NCBI GenBank assembly: GCA_945866125.1
Contig: CAMBFZ010000025.1
Span: 1 to 52,151 of the forward strand
Direction: 5' to 3'
DNA: 52,151 nt
DNA from: Bordetella parapertussis
Lineage (GTDB): Bacteria; Pseudomonadota; Gammaproteobacteria; Burkholderiales; Burkholderiaceae_D
Part shown: in pieces, positions 17,668 through 26,332 of the stretch
Position numbering within the stretch: the first letter of the stretch is position 1
How the letters are laid out: each line of letters opens with the position of its first letter
Position numbers and translations under genes: made by a program
The notes under the pieces: model-generated
What the model was told of the DNA's origin: nothing
Database searches by the model: none
What the model saw: only the letters and a program-made list of their open reading frames with translations

Positions 17668-19062
17668 TCAGATCTTTTTATTTTCATCTACCTGCTCCAC
17701 TTCACCCCCTTCTTCGGTTGGCGCTTGACTTTCCTCAGCGGTGGGCAGTGCCGCCGCAGGGGCTTTAGGCCTCACCTTGCCGCTCAAAAAATCATTGATT
17801 TCTTTTTCCATCGCAGAGACTGCATTTAAAAATAGCGTCGCATCATAGACCTGATTATTAAGCTTCAAAATGCCGTCGCTGTAGGCCAGCGTCGCTTTCA
17901 AGCCGAGCGGCGTCTCGGTCGCCAAGCCGTACGACACCGCCGTTTTTTTCTCGTCGACTGACACGGCTTTGCCCGTCAGGGTCAGCTCACCAGTCGATTT
18001 GAGTGCGGTGGCCAGCATCAATTCAGGACCGGCGGATTTACCTAACTCAAGCAACCATTTTCCGTTCAGGCTGCCACCATCGACAGTGCCTGTCACTTTC
18101 GCAATTCCGGCAGAAAAACCCTGCATTAGCACTCCACGGGTAGCGACTCGGGCACGCTCTTTTTCGTCCAGGGTCAGATTACGAAAGCCACAAGACTGCT
18201 CGGACAAATTGATCAAGGTCTCCACGCTTACCGCATCGAGTCCGTTGAAAACAAGTTGCAACACCAGGTCTGATACCAGCTTGTCGCCGACCTGTACCGA
18301 CTTCAGGCTTTGAGTCAGGCTCAAGTCGAGTTTGTTGTCTTTTTCAGCGGCGGCGCTGGCAAGTTTGAATCCCTCAGCGCTTCCCAATGAGGTACTGATT
18401 TTATCGAGTGAAAAACTGGCAGTACCGATACCGCGCTGCCGATTTTTCAAGTCGACCGCAATCTCAACATTGCTCAGCTCCAGCGCACTGCCATCCCCCC
18501 GCGCAGTCAGCTTGTCGGTTTTCCAGTCAAACACCAGCGTTTCCTTGCCAACGGCAAGCCGACCCGATGAAGGCGAGATGGTGACCACGCCGCCCTGCTT
18601 GGCCAGCTTTAGCTGCGGTAAATGCATGTCGGAATGCAGTGCACCGGAAAAATCAACTTTGCCCGTTCCCGATAATTTTGCCTCGCCGCCAAACAGCTTC
18701 TCGAAGCTGGCTCGCGCATCGTCAGCTGGCGCCAAGGTCCAGTCCACGCGCAGCAGCGACCCGGGCAAAATCAAATACGCCACCTGATAGCTGAGCTTGG
18801 CCGCGCCGATTTCGGGCATCGCGCCAGACTCATCACATGCATCGATGAGTCGGATGGTCAATGTGCCTGATGAGGCAAATAGCCCCGGCTGATGATCCAA
18901 CTGACTGATGGTGTACGCCGAGCGCGCATCGGATTTTGTCGCCAGCTCTTGCAGCCTCGCCGCAAACTGCTTACCAGCGTAAATACTCGCGCCGGCCCAT
19001 AACGCCACTAAAGAAAGAAAAGCAGCCAGACCAATCAGAATGAGACGAATTTTTTTAGTCAT
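17668..19062 (-). CDS. DUF945 (YdgA-like) family protein
   Basis: From the ATG at 19062 this is a 464-residue protein with an N-terminal signal anchor (KKIRLILIGLAAFLSLVALWAG). A large, mostly beta-stranded domain of repeated lipid-transfer-like or AsmA-like strands follows, as in the DUF945/YdgA family, and the tail is acidic and low in complexity (Glu/Ala/Pro-rich). It should sit in the periplasm anchored to the inner membrane. The open frame starts 8 codons earlier at 19086, but MTKKIRL is the natural start. Function in the family is not established. It lies downstream of the enolase-like gene on the same strand. Confidence 0.75.
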   Translation of the reverse strand: MTKKIRLILIGLAAFLSLVALWAGASIYAGKQFAARLQELATKSDARSAYTISQLDHQPGLFASSGTLTIRLIDACDESGAMPEIGAAKLSYQVAYLILPGSLLRVDWTLAPADDARASFEKLFGGEAKLSGTGKVDFSGALHSDMHLPQLKLAKQGGVVTISPSSGRLAVGKETLVFDWKTDKLTARGDGSALELSNVEIAVDLKNRQRGIGTASFSLDKISTSLGSAEGFKLASAAAEKDNKLDLSLTQSLKSVQVGDKLVSDLVLQLVFNGLDAVSVETLINLSEQSCGFRNLTLDEKERARVATRGVLMQGFSAGIAKVTGTVDGGSLNGKWLLELGKSAGPELMLATALKSTGELTLTGKAVSVDEKKTAVSYGLATETPLGLKATLAYSDGILKLNNQVYDATLFLNAVSAMEKEINDFLSGKVRPKAPAAALPTAEESQAPTEEGGEVEQVDENKKI

Positions 19063-19106
19063 CGCAGAAAAAATAAAGTAAAACAAGTGAGTGAAACATT
19101 ATTGTG

Positions 19107-20387
19107 TCAACGCCGTAGCGGCAAAGCCGCCACCCCAGCGTACTGCGCAGCAGAACCCAAGGCCTCTTCGATGCGCAGCAATTCGTTCCACTTCGCCATG
19201 CGCTCCGAACGTGCAAAGGAACCCACTTTTAACTGGCCGGCATTCCACCCAACGGCAAGATGCGCAATCATCACATCTTCGGATTCGCCTGAGCGAGCCG
19301 ACACGATCGTAGAAAATCCGCAGGCCTTGGCCGCGTCAAGTGCGGCAAGCGTTTCGCTGATGGTGCCCGCCTGATTAGGTTTGATCAGGGCCGCATTGCA
19401 GGCCCGCTGTGCAGCGGCCTCACGCACGCGCCCCGCATTGGTCACCAGATAATCGTCACCAATGACTTGTATTCGTGCTCCTGCAGCAGCGGTGAAGGCG
19501 ATCATGCCGGCGGTATCGTCTTCCGCCACCGGATCTTCGATCGACAAAATCGGATACTGCGCCACCCAGCGCAACAGTACCTCACACCACTGCGCGCTAT
19601 CAAAACTGCGCTGCTCCAGACCAGGGCGGTACTGGCCGCCGCTGCCAAATTCGGACGCGGCGATATCGAGCGAGATCATCACTTCGCCATTGCCATAGCC
19701 GGCTTTTTCAATAGAACGCGTCAGCATCTGCAGCGCTTCTTCGTTACTCGCAAAATCTGGCCACCAGCCGCCTTCGTCAGCGACACCGGCGCGCTTGCCG
19801 GCAGCAGTCATCAGCTCGCCCGCAGCACGATAGACTTCAGCGACCATCGCCAGCGCTTCATCCATGCTTGACGCCGCTACCGGCATGACCAGCAAATCCT
19901 GAATATCAATACGGCGCCCGGCATGCGCGCCCCCACCAAAAATCTGAATCTCGGGCAGCGGCAGGCAGACCGGTTTGTCGCCAGCCAGATAGCGCCATAA
20001 CGGCAGCTGCTGCGAAGCGGCCGCCGCGTCCAGCACGGCCATGGAAGTGGCGATGATGGCATTGCCACCCAGACGTGATTTATTCGGTGTGCCATCCAGC
20101 GCAATGAGCATGGCATCAATACCCGCCTGATCCAGTACATCCTGCCCCACTAGCGCCGGTCTGATTTCACGCGCGACGTTTGCCAACGCAGTGGCCACGC
20201 CGTAGCCGCCGAACAAGGCGCCGCCGTCGCGTAATTCAACCGCTTCGTTGCTGCCGCACGAAGCCCCAGCCGGCGCGATGCCACGCCCGCGCGCGCCGCC
20301 CGCGCAGTGCACTTCCACCTCGACGGTAGGACGGCCACGCGAGTCCCAGATACGGCGTGCGATGAGTTCGGTGATGCGGGTGTTCAT
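19107..20387 (-). CDS. Enolase paralogue with altered active site
   Basis: A 426-residue member of the enolase family, collinear with phosphopyruvate hydratase from ARRIWDSRGRPTVEVEV to the C-terminal LLRIEEALG. Metal ligands are kept (SLDIAASE, LSIEDP, VIGDDY), as are the lysines of LIKPNQAG and GQLKVGS and the acid of DEGG. Three conserved catalytic positions differ. PSGAS is PAGAS (yeast Ser39, second-Mg ligand), IQEF is IQDL (Glu168) and SHRSGE is SARSGE (His373). Ordinary glycolytic activity is therefore doubtful. The ATG at 20387 overlaps the kinase stop (ATGA) and has an AAGGA site; the earlier ATG at 20396 does not. This pairing suggests a dedicated kinase-plus-lyase step. Confidence 0.85.
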   Translation of the reverse strand: MNTRITELIARRIWDSRGRPTVEVEVHCAGGARGRGIAPAGASCGSNEAVELRDGGALFGGYGVATALANVAREIRPALVGQDVLDQAGIDAMLIALDGTPNKSRLGGNAIIATSMAVLDAAAASQQLPLWRYLAGDKPVCLPLPEIQIFGGGAHAGRRIDIQDLLVMPVAASSMDEALAMVAEVYRAAGELMTAAGKRAGVADEGGWWPDFASNEEALQMLTRSIEKAGYGNGEVMISLDIAASEFGSGGQYRPGLEQRSFDSAQWCEVLLRWVAQYPILSIEDPVAEDDTAGMIAFTAAAGARIQVIGDDYLVTNAGRVREAAAQRACNAALIKPNQAGTISETLAALDAAKACGFSTIVSARSGESEDVMIAHLAVGWNAGQLKVGSFARSERMAKWNELLRIEEALGSAAQYAGVAALPLRR

Positions 20388-21406
20388 GGTTGACATTCCT
20401 TATTCCATTCAGCGCGAAGCAGCGCGAGTTGTTGAGCCGGGCGCAGCACAAAACGCCGTGCAAACTGTCGCTGACGTTGTTTGTCTTGCTCAGTGAGCAG
20501 ATACTCAAGCGGGGATTTGCCGTCCACGCGGGCGAGCAAAATAGCGGCGAGCAAACGCGCTATACGGGCTTCGATCGCCGCGCGCGGCTCCCAATTGACG
20601 CCGGCCAGATAAGCCTCGGCAAAGGCATCAAAACTGGCCAGATAGGCATCACGCCACGCCGGTCGCCAAATACATTTGGCCAGCAAGTGACAGAGGCAAA
20701 ATGCCGCATCAAAGGCCGGGTCGCCGAACCACGCACATTCTGCATCGAGAAAAATCGGGCCGCGGGGGCCGGCCAAAATATTTTTCGGACTGATGTCGCC
20801 ATGCACAAGCGCATTTTTATGCGCGGCCGTTTGATCGATCAAATCCAGCAGCATCGGCGCACAATCCGGATGCGCAAGGGCGGCCGCACCAAAATACGGA
20901 TCAAGCCGCAACGCAAAAAAATTCTGGTCATACGCGAAGCGCTTGGCCAGCATTGGCTGGTCTGCGCTTGCCGCATGCAACAGCGCAAGACGCTGCCCGA
21001 CCTGCGCTGCAAAATTGAGCTTTACCTGGCCATCCCGCAGCTGTGCCTTCCAGACCGGATGCGTATCGGGATCAAGCCACTCCATCGCAAAGCTATACGA
21101 GGTCGGATCTTCGCCCAAGATTGCCGGCACCGCATCGGGCAAGATCTGCCGGGCCTGCTGGATCCACGCGACTTCGGCATGATTGCGCTCGAGCGGCGCG
21201 CTCCAGTGCGACGCCACCTTCAGCTCGGGCAGCGCCTGCTTGATACAAAACACCGCACGCCGGGTATCGACCCGCAGGATCGTCGACGACACCCCGCCGG
21301 TCAGAGGGCACAGCACCGGGTCTTCGTCAGGGTCTATCAGCCCCATGCGCAGTAGGGCCGCACGCAGCAAGCCGCCAGGGTCGGGCAGCGTAGGATCGTG
21401 ATTCAT
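20384..21406 (-). CDS. APH/choline-kinase-type phosphotransferase
   Basis: A 340-residue small-molecule kinase of the aminoglycoside-phosphotransferase/ChoK fold. An N-lobe with a Gly-rich turn (TGGVSSTILRV) and an ATP-binding lysine (FCIKQAL) is followed by the catalytic loop HGDISPKN and the metal-binding FLDAECAWFGDPAFD. It is cytoplasmic. Fold members phosphorylate hydroxyl groups of amino alcohols, sugars and antibiotics. Its stop overlaps the start of the enolase paralogue, so the two are made together; a likely role is to phosphorylate a hydroxy-acid or similar metabolite that the enolase-like protein then processes. A resistance role is less likely in this context. Confidence 0.85.
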   Translation of the reverse strand: MNHDPTLPDPGGLLRAALLRMGLIDPDEDPVLCPLTGGVSSTILRVDTRRAVFCIKQALPELKVASHWSAPLERNHAEVAWIQQARQILPDAVPAILGEDPTSYSFAMEWLDPDTHPVWKAQLRDGQVKLNFAAQVGQRLALLHAASADQPMLAKRFAYDQNFFALRLDPYFGAAALAHPDCAPMLLDLIDQTAAHKNALVHGDISPKNILAGPRGPIFLDAECAWFGDPAFDAAFCLCHLLAKCIWRPAWRDAYLASFDAFAEAYLAGVNWEPRAAIEARIARLLAAILLARVDGKSPLEYLLTEQDKQRQRQFARRFVLRPAQQLALLRAEWNKECQP

Positions 21407-21524
21407 AAGGTCTCGTTATTATTTGAGTAAGCCGGCAGCAAGACAGAGCCCGCCTGCTGCCTGATCGTTGACAATTGAGACCGTACTATACCCGAGCCGC
21501 CACGCCCAACCCGATGCGCAGAAT

Positions 21525-21950
21525 TCAGGAAATGATGAGTAGCACCATCATGCCGCCAATAAGAACAAGGGATGTCCAAAACGCCATCTGACGGGATGAT
21601 TTTCGGAGTCGCTCGTGAAGCTCGGTCAGTTGCTGTTCGTGCCAGCGATGCGTATTGCGGCGACGGTCCCCTGCCCGGCGAACTTGTTGTGTGCGCCCGC
21701 GTTTTCCCTGGCCCGTCAGTCCGGCCTCGGCGCTGGCAATCCATTGATCATGCACGCGTCGCTGCTCGGGATCAGACAACACCCGGTAGGCCGCGCTGAT
21801 GAGCTGAAAGGTCTGTGTGACGCCGGGGTCACCGTGGTGATGATCGGGATGAAATTTATGGCACAGCGTTTTGTAGGCCGCCCGAATCACTTCGGGTGGC
21901 GCATTGCGTGTCACTTTCAGATTATCGTAATGCGTGTGCAGTTGCTTCAT
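21525..21950 (-). CDS. J-domain protein with C-terminal membrane anchor
   Basis: A 141-residue DnaJ-like co-chaperone. The J domain occupies residues 5-70 and keeps the HPD motif (FHPDHHHGDP) that stimulates DnaK ATPase. A very basic linker follows (GQGKRGRTQQVRRAGDRRR), and the protein ends in one membrane segment (WTSLVLIGGMMVLLIIS). It lacks the Gly/Phe, zinc and substrate-binding domains of DnaJ, so it is a class III J-protein that may recruit DnaK to the membrane. It is flanked by gaps of about 120 bp on both sides and appears monocistronic. Confidence 0.85.
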   Translation of the reverse strand: MKQLHTHYDNLKVTRNAPPEVIRAAYKTLCHKFHPDHHHGDPGVTQTFQLISAAYRVLSDPEQRRVHDQWIASAEAGLTGQGKRGRTQQVRRAGDRRRNTHRWHEQQLTELHERLRKSSRQMAFWTSLVLIGGMMVLLIIS

Positions 21951-22073
21951 TGCCCGATGTCTGACGCGATGATTCCGTCTTAATGAGGGTAATGCAGACA
22001 GCGAACCATTAATTGAGCAATCTCAACAAGAGGCACGCGAACGCCGCAACAAAGACGCTACGCGCAGGCTGGC

Positions 22074-23213
22074 TTAGCGCAGCGCTGCGCGAGTGATCCG
22101 GCTGATATCGGGCACGCCGAGCAGGGCCAGTGCGATGTCGATTTCCTTCTGCAAAATCGTCACCGCACGCGTAACGCCGGCTTCACCGCCGGCGGCCAGT
22201 CCATACAAACCGGCTCGCCCAATCAGGCAGGCGCTCGCACCGAGTGCCATCGCCTTCACGACATCACTGCCACGCCGCACACCGCCATCCATCAATACAC
22301 TGGCGCGGCCATCGACGGCTGCGACAATGTCCGGCAAGGCAGCAATCGCGGAGGGGGCGCTATCGAGCTGGCGGCCACCATGGTTGGAGACAATGATCGC
22401 GTCGGCGCCGTGCTCAACGGCGAGCCTGGCATCAGCCGGATGCAAAATCCCTTTGATGGCCAGCTTGCCGGGCCACAGGCTGCGCAGCCAGTCGAGATCC
22501 TTCCAGCTCACGCTGGCATCGAACTGCGACGCGATATGCGCCGATAGGGTCATGAGTTTGTGCTGCGGCCCGCCCGCTTGCTCGAGATTGCCAAAGGTGA
22601 TGCGCGGCCCGTTTGCCATGCGCCAGAGCCAACCTAAGCGACGCGCGTAGTCAACGATATTATCCAGTCCGATCCGCGGCGGCACAGTAAAGCCGTTGCG
22701 CACATCACGCTCGCGCGGGCCTTGCAGCGGCAAATCGACCGTCACCACCAGCACCGGACAAGCCGCCAGCCGCGCCCGCTCAACGAGCGCAGCGGTCATG
22801 CCGCGGTCTTTTTGCACATAGAGCTGAAACCAGAAATCGCGTCGACCCTCGGCCGCAATCTGCTCGATACCGGCGTTGCTATTGGTGGACTGACAAAAGC
22901 CAACGCCGCTAGCCGCACTAGCGCGCGCGGTGACCACATCACCCTGCGGCCACAACACGCCGGCCAGACCAGTCGGGCCCACAATCATCGGCGAGCGCAA
23001 TGACTGACCTAATACCGTCACAGCCTGATTGCGCTCACTGACATCGACCAACACGCGAGGCGCAAAACGCAGCGCAGCCAGGTCGGCTTCGTTGTCACGC
23101 AGCGTGCGTTCGTCATGGGCGCCGCCATCAATAAACCCAAACACCGAACGCGGCAAATTGGCGCGCGCCATCTCGCGTAAGTCTGCAATTGTCAGGGCCT
23201 GTTCTAATTTCAT
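22074..23213 (-). CDS. FMN-dependent 2-hydroxyacid dehydrogenase (LldD/MdlB family)
   Basis: A 379-residue TIM-barrel flavoenzyme that oxidises an L-2-hydroxy acid to the 2-oxo acid. Signatures are the N-terminal FGFIDGGAHDERTL, the FMN-binding FWFQLYV and VTVDLPLQGPRERD, the active-site SNHGGRQLD (catalytic His and substrate Arg) and the phosphate-binding LMDGGVRRGSDV and CLIGRAGLYG. It resembles L-lactate, mandelate and glycolate oxidising enzymes; the exact substrate cannot be set. A ribosome-binding site (AGGAAC) lies 6 bp from the ATG. On the same strand, downstream, are the J-protein and the kinase/enolase-like pair, which might act on related hydroxy acids. Confidence 0.9.
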   Translation of the reverse strand: MKLEQALTIADLREMARANLPRSVFGFIDGGAHDERTLRDNEADLAALRFAPRVLVDVSERNQAVTVLGQSLRSPMIVGPTGLAGVLWPQGDVVTARASAASGVGFCQSTNSNAGIEQIAAEGRRDFWFQLYVQKDRGMTAALVERARLAACPVLVVTVDLPLQGPRERDVRNGFTVPPRIGLDNIVDYARRLGWLWRMANGPRITFGNLEQAGGPQHKLMTLSAHIASQFDASVSWKDLDWLRSLWPGKLAIKGILHPADARLAVEHGADAIIVSNHGGRQLDSAPSAIAALPDIVAAVDGRASVLMDGGVRRGSDVVKAMALGASACLIGRAGLYGLAAGGEAGVTRAVTILQKEIDIALALLGVPDISRITRAALR

Positions 23214-23367
23214 GGAATGTTCCTACCGTTATTGGCTTAATTATTTGGAGCAAAAATAGCGACCCGCCAACATGATACCTAAGCACGCTGCGCAAAGGAT
23301 TCAAGCCTGCGGCGAACGGAGCCAATCCCACAAGGTCAAACCTGAACCTTTCACGCCGGAGAACAAG

Positions 23368-23811
23368 ATGCAGACAAAATGGGTCATCATCGCCGACAGC
23401 AATCGGGCCCGCATTTTTCAGACCGAAGGTAACTTGGATGAACTGGTGGAGCTGGAAGATTTTTTAAATCCAGCCGCCCGACTCGCCGAGCATGAATGGA
23501 AGAACGAGCCCCGAGGCCGGTTTTTTGGGCGCGGGCAACGCGAACAGGCCGATACCGGCGAGCCGCACGCCACACCCATTGAGCAGCATGAAGCAGCATT
23601 TTCTCGTCAGGTGATGGACTATCTTGAGCAGGGTCATCATCAGCAACGCTACAAAGAGCTGGTCTTCATTGCGGCACCAAAGTTCATCGGGCGCTTGCGC
23701 AAGATATTACCCAAGCAGCTCAAGTCTTGCGTGTCGGAGGAATTAAGCAAGGATATCGCCGGTTGGTCAACGCCCGAGATTCGCACTTATCTGAAAGCGC
23801 ATTTGCACTGA
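23368..23811 (+). CDS. Host attachment family protein
   Basis: A 147-residue protein of the 'protein required for attachment to host cells' family (Host_attach). It begins MQTKWVIIADSNRARIFQ and has the conserved RLAEHEWKNEPRGRFFGRG and ELVFIAAPKFIGRLRK stretches. The fold resembles the eRF1/Pelota central domain. The ATG at 23368 has CGGAGAA just upstream; the open frame extends 32 codons further without family similarity. Despite the name the family is common in free-living proteobacteria and its biochemical role is unknown. It is transcribed divergently from the hydroxyacid dehydrogenase. Confidence 0.8.
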   Translation: MQTKWVIIADSNRARIFQTEGNLDELVELEDFLNPAARLAEHEWKNEPRGRFFGRGQREQADTGEPHATPIEQHEAAFSRQVMDYLEQGHHQQRYKELVFIAAPKFIGRLRKILPKQLKSCVSEELSKDIAGWSTPEIRTYLKAHLH

Positions 23812-23887
23812 GCTACTGTAATAATCGTCAATGCGACGCAGCGCCTAATCGCAGCTCTCGGCGCAGCTCTCGGCCGCTGCGCGCTGT

Positions 23888-24094
23888 TTAGACTGGTTTT
23901 GATGGGTGGCAGGGATCAGCAGGTGGAGCGCTGCTCCCCTTTGCGGCATGGCGCGCCCGCACCGGCATTTGCTCTTGCGGCGTGGGCGGCAATTCCGCAT
24001 AAACCTGCTCCTCAATAACCGTACGGTACTGGCTCCCATCAAGCGGTTTACCGATGTGGGGAATGGTTTCCGTTACAGCTGCGGTGGGTTTCAT
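23888..24094 (-). CDS. Possible small hypothetical protein (68 aa)
   Basis: An open frame with a Pro/Thr/Ala-rich product (PPTPQEQMPVRARHAAKG in the middle) and no recognisable domain, signal or membrane segment. It is the best candidate in an otherwise empty stretch between 23811 and 24326, but the ribosome-binding site is poor and it may not be expressed. Confidence 0.25.
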   Translation of the reverse strand: MKPTAAVTETIPHIGKPLDGSQYRTVIEEQVYAELPPTPQEQMPVRARHAAKGSSAPPADPCHPSKPV

Positions 24095-24325
24095 AGGGAT
24101 CCCGATAAGAAATCGGTATTACAGATTAAAAAAAATTGGAGTGGGTTATGTCCATTCGGGTTCATTTTTTTAATGGGCCGCTGACGAACATAATTTTCTG
24201 TTTGATCCCGAACAAAAAGTCACCGCGGATCCCAAATCAACACAAGATGATCTGATCTAATTGAATTGCGCGTCGTTTCTTGTTGAAAAAATTCCGGCAT
24301 CTGCCCTCCTCCTTTATTGCAATCA

Positions 24326-25591
24326 ATGACCCGACATTACTCTTTGCCTGATCAGGAGCTTGGCCTTAGCGAGATGCTCATTGATCATCCTAATTTACTC
24401 TCGCAAGACAACAGTCACGCCGTACTCGATATTTTGCAGGCAGTACGCTTGCACCTAAAAATGGAAGTGGCATTCGTGGCAGAGTTCGTGCATGGGAGGC
24501 GTATTTTTCGCTATGTTGATTCGGGTTTGCCGGGCGATCCTATTCGCGTTAATCAGGGCGACCCGTTGGAAGACTCGTATTGTCAGCGCGTCACGGATGG
24601 CCGACTGCCCGAGCTCATTCGCAATGCCAGCGAAAATCCGGTTGCCGCGGCGTTACCTATTACCTCAGCGCTCTCCATTGGCGCCCACATAGGCATTCCG
24701 ATCCGGCTGGCAGACGGCAGTCTTTACGGTACATTTTGCTGCTTTAGCCGTACCGCTGACCCAACCTTGAATCAGCGCGACATCAGTCTGATGCGGGTGT
24801 TTGCCGATCTGACAGGAAAAATCATTGATCGCGAGCAGCAGCGCAGCAGTAGCATGGCGGTCAAACGTGCGCGCATCCGCAAAGTCTTGCAGAACGACGC
24901 GCTATCGATGGTGTACCAACCTATTTTCAAAATCCAGAGCCGGCAAGTGATCGGGTTTGAATCGCTGGCGCGCTTTTCAGATTTACCCGAGCGACCGCCG
25001 GATCACTGGTTTCACGAAGCCCATGCGGTGGGGCTTGGTATTGAACTCGAAGTCAGAGCGATTGAACACGCTCTGGCCGCGTTTCCTTTGTTAACACAAG
25101 ATCTGGTCATGACGTTCAATGCGTCACCTGAGACGATCATGATTGGCGCACTGGAAAAATTATTAGCGGGCATCCCCGATTTGACCCGACTGGTAGTGGA
25201 AATCACCGAGCACGCGATGGTCTCGCAATATCAGGACATTGCAGCGGTATTGCAGCCCTTCAGAAAACGCGGGCTACAAATTGCCATTGATGATGCTGGC
25301 GCTGGCTATGCGAGCTTCAGACATATTTTGAATTTGGCGCCGGACCGCATCAAACTCGACATGAGCCTCACGCGCGATATCGATACCGATCCGGCGCGGC
25401 GCGCCTTGACGGTCGCGTTTGTTCATTTTGCGCGCGACACTGGCAGTAAGCTCATTGCTGAAGGCGTTGAGACGCAAGAAGAACTAACAACCTTAATTGA
25501 ACTCGGTGTCAGAAAAGCCCAAGGCTATTTTTTGGGACGGCCATGCACGCTGCAAGAACTGCTCAGAGAGCATCAGACGCCGAACCACTAG
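24326..25591 (+). CDS. GAF-EAL cyclic-di-GMP phosphodiesterase
   Basis: A 421-residue cytoplasmic protein with an N-terminal GAF sensor domain (about residues 30-170: VRLHLKMEVAFVAEF, GAHIGIPIRLADGSLYGTFC). A C-terminal EAL domain follows (about 190-418). Catalytic positions look intact: ESLARF (variant of EAL), TFNAS, VEITEH, DDAGAGYAS, KLIAEGVET and QGYFLG. It should hydrolyse c-di-GMP to pGpG in response to a ligand or redox state sensed by GAF. A TTG three codons upstream could serve as start; no strong ribosome-binding site decides between them. There is no diguanylate cyclase domain. Confidence 0.88.
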   Translation: MTRHYSLPDQELGLSEMLIDHPNLLSQDNSHAVLDILQAVRLHLKMEVAFVAEFVHGRRIFRYVDSGLPGDPIRVNQGDPLEDSYCQRVTDGRLPELIRNASENPVAAALPITSALSIGAHIGIPIRLADGSLYGTFCCFSRTADPTLNQRDISLMRVFADLTGKIIDREQQRSSSMAVKRARIRKVLQNDALSMVYQPIFKIQSRQVIGFESLARFSDLPERPPDHWFHEAHAVGLGIELEVRAIEHALAAFPLLTQDLVMTFNASPETIMIGALEKLLAGIPDLTRLVVEITEHAMVSQYQDIAAVLQPFRKRGLQIAIDDAGAGYASFRHILNLAPDRIKLDMSLTRDIDTDPARRALTVAFVHFARDTGSKLIAEGVETQEELTTLIELGVRKAQGYFLGRPCTLQELLREHQTPNH

Positions 25592-25611
25592 TTGAGCCGG
25601 CGCTGCGTGGG

Positions 25612-26085
25612 TCAGTGATTGCGCCCATGTCGATATTCATGTCCATGCCTATGTCCTTGTCCGTACTCTCTGCCATGGCCCAATCCCTGGTCTCGAACAC
25701 GACCTGCTTGATACCCGTGATGAGGACCGTTATCCCGATAAGCATGCAGTCCACCATGCTGCCAGCGCCCCGGTTGAAAATTCCAGCCACCCGGTCCCTG
25801 ATGCCAAGACGGTTGCGAATACAGATGGCCTGCACGCGCCGGCTCCCAGCGGCCAGGCACCCAACTATACGCGCCATAACTCCAGTACCAGAAGCCATTA
25901 ACCCAAACAAACTCTGCACGCGGCGGCTGGGGGCGCTCATAAAGAACCGGCGGCGGTGGCATGCCCGAGGAAATCGTCACACCCCATTGAATCGGGTCGT
26001 TAGCCTGCGCCACTGCCAGACTTGCGGTTATCGTACTCACAACGCCGACGCATGTCAGCAAAGCCATCACCCTATTTCGCACCAT
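25612..26085 (-). CDS. Secreted Trp/Gly/His-rich repeat protein (YXWGXW-like)
   Basis: From the ATG at 26085, with a strong AGGGAG site, the product is 157 residues. It has a signal peptide (VMALLTCVGVVSTITASLAVAQA), then Pro/Trp-rich repeats built on W-x-x-G-x-W (FVWVNGFWYW, WVPGRWEPA, NFQPGRWQH), and a Gly/His/Arg-rich tail (GHGREYGQGHRHGHEYRHG). This matches the YXWGXW/BcpO-related class of small exported proteins of unknown role. The His-rich tail could bind metal. It converges on the EAL gene with a 20-bp gap. Confidence 0.7.
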   Translation of the reverse strand: MVRNRVMALLTCVGVVSTITASLAVAQANDPIQWGVTISSGMPPPPVLYERPQPPRAEFVWVNGFWYWSYGAYSWVPGRWEPARAGHLYSQPSWHQGPGGWNFQPGRWQHGGLHAYRDNGPHHGYQAGRVRDQGLGHGREYGQGHRHGHEYRHGRNH

Positions 26086-26332
26086 CTTCTCCCTAAAATT
26101 GTCTGCCGATAAAGCGAGCGGACAAGTCAAGGTACTGCTGTGATGACCCCGTGCCAGATATTTTTACAATTTAAAACAAGGTCTCCCTTGCGGCGGTCGT
26201 ATTTTGTCCTCAGCGGCTGCCAACGCAAAGACAAAAGCGTTACTGAAAAATTAAGGTCATGGGCACGCTCTAATCGGAACAAGCGCGAGGCAGCGGAGCC
26301 TTACGGTTAAGGCCGCCAAGCTCTGCCAGCCA

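Noticed and set aside
20390..21355. Long plus-strand open frame (321 codons) opposite the kinase gene
   Set aside because: The product is Arg/Gln-rich with no domain, while the minus strand encodes a clear kinase; it is a shadow frame of GC-rich coding DNA.
20384..21406. Antibiotic-resistance kinase
   Set aside because: The APH fold alone is not evidence of resistance; the translational coupling to an enolase paralogue points to metabolism.
23851..23874. Tandem duplication of the 12-mer GCAGCTCTCGGC
   Set aside because: Only two copies, non-coding and GC-rich; looks like simple slippage without further structure.
24148..24255. 35-codon open frame with a GGAG site on the plus strand
   Set aside because: The product has no recognisable feature and the region is otherwise empty; too weak to list as a gene.
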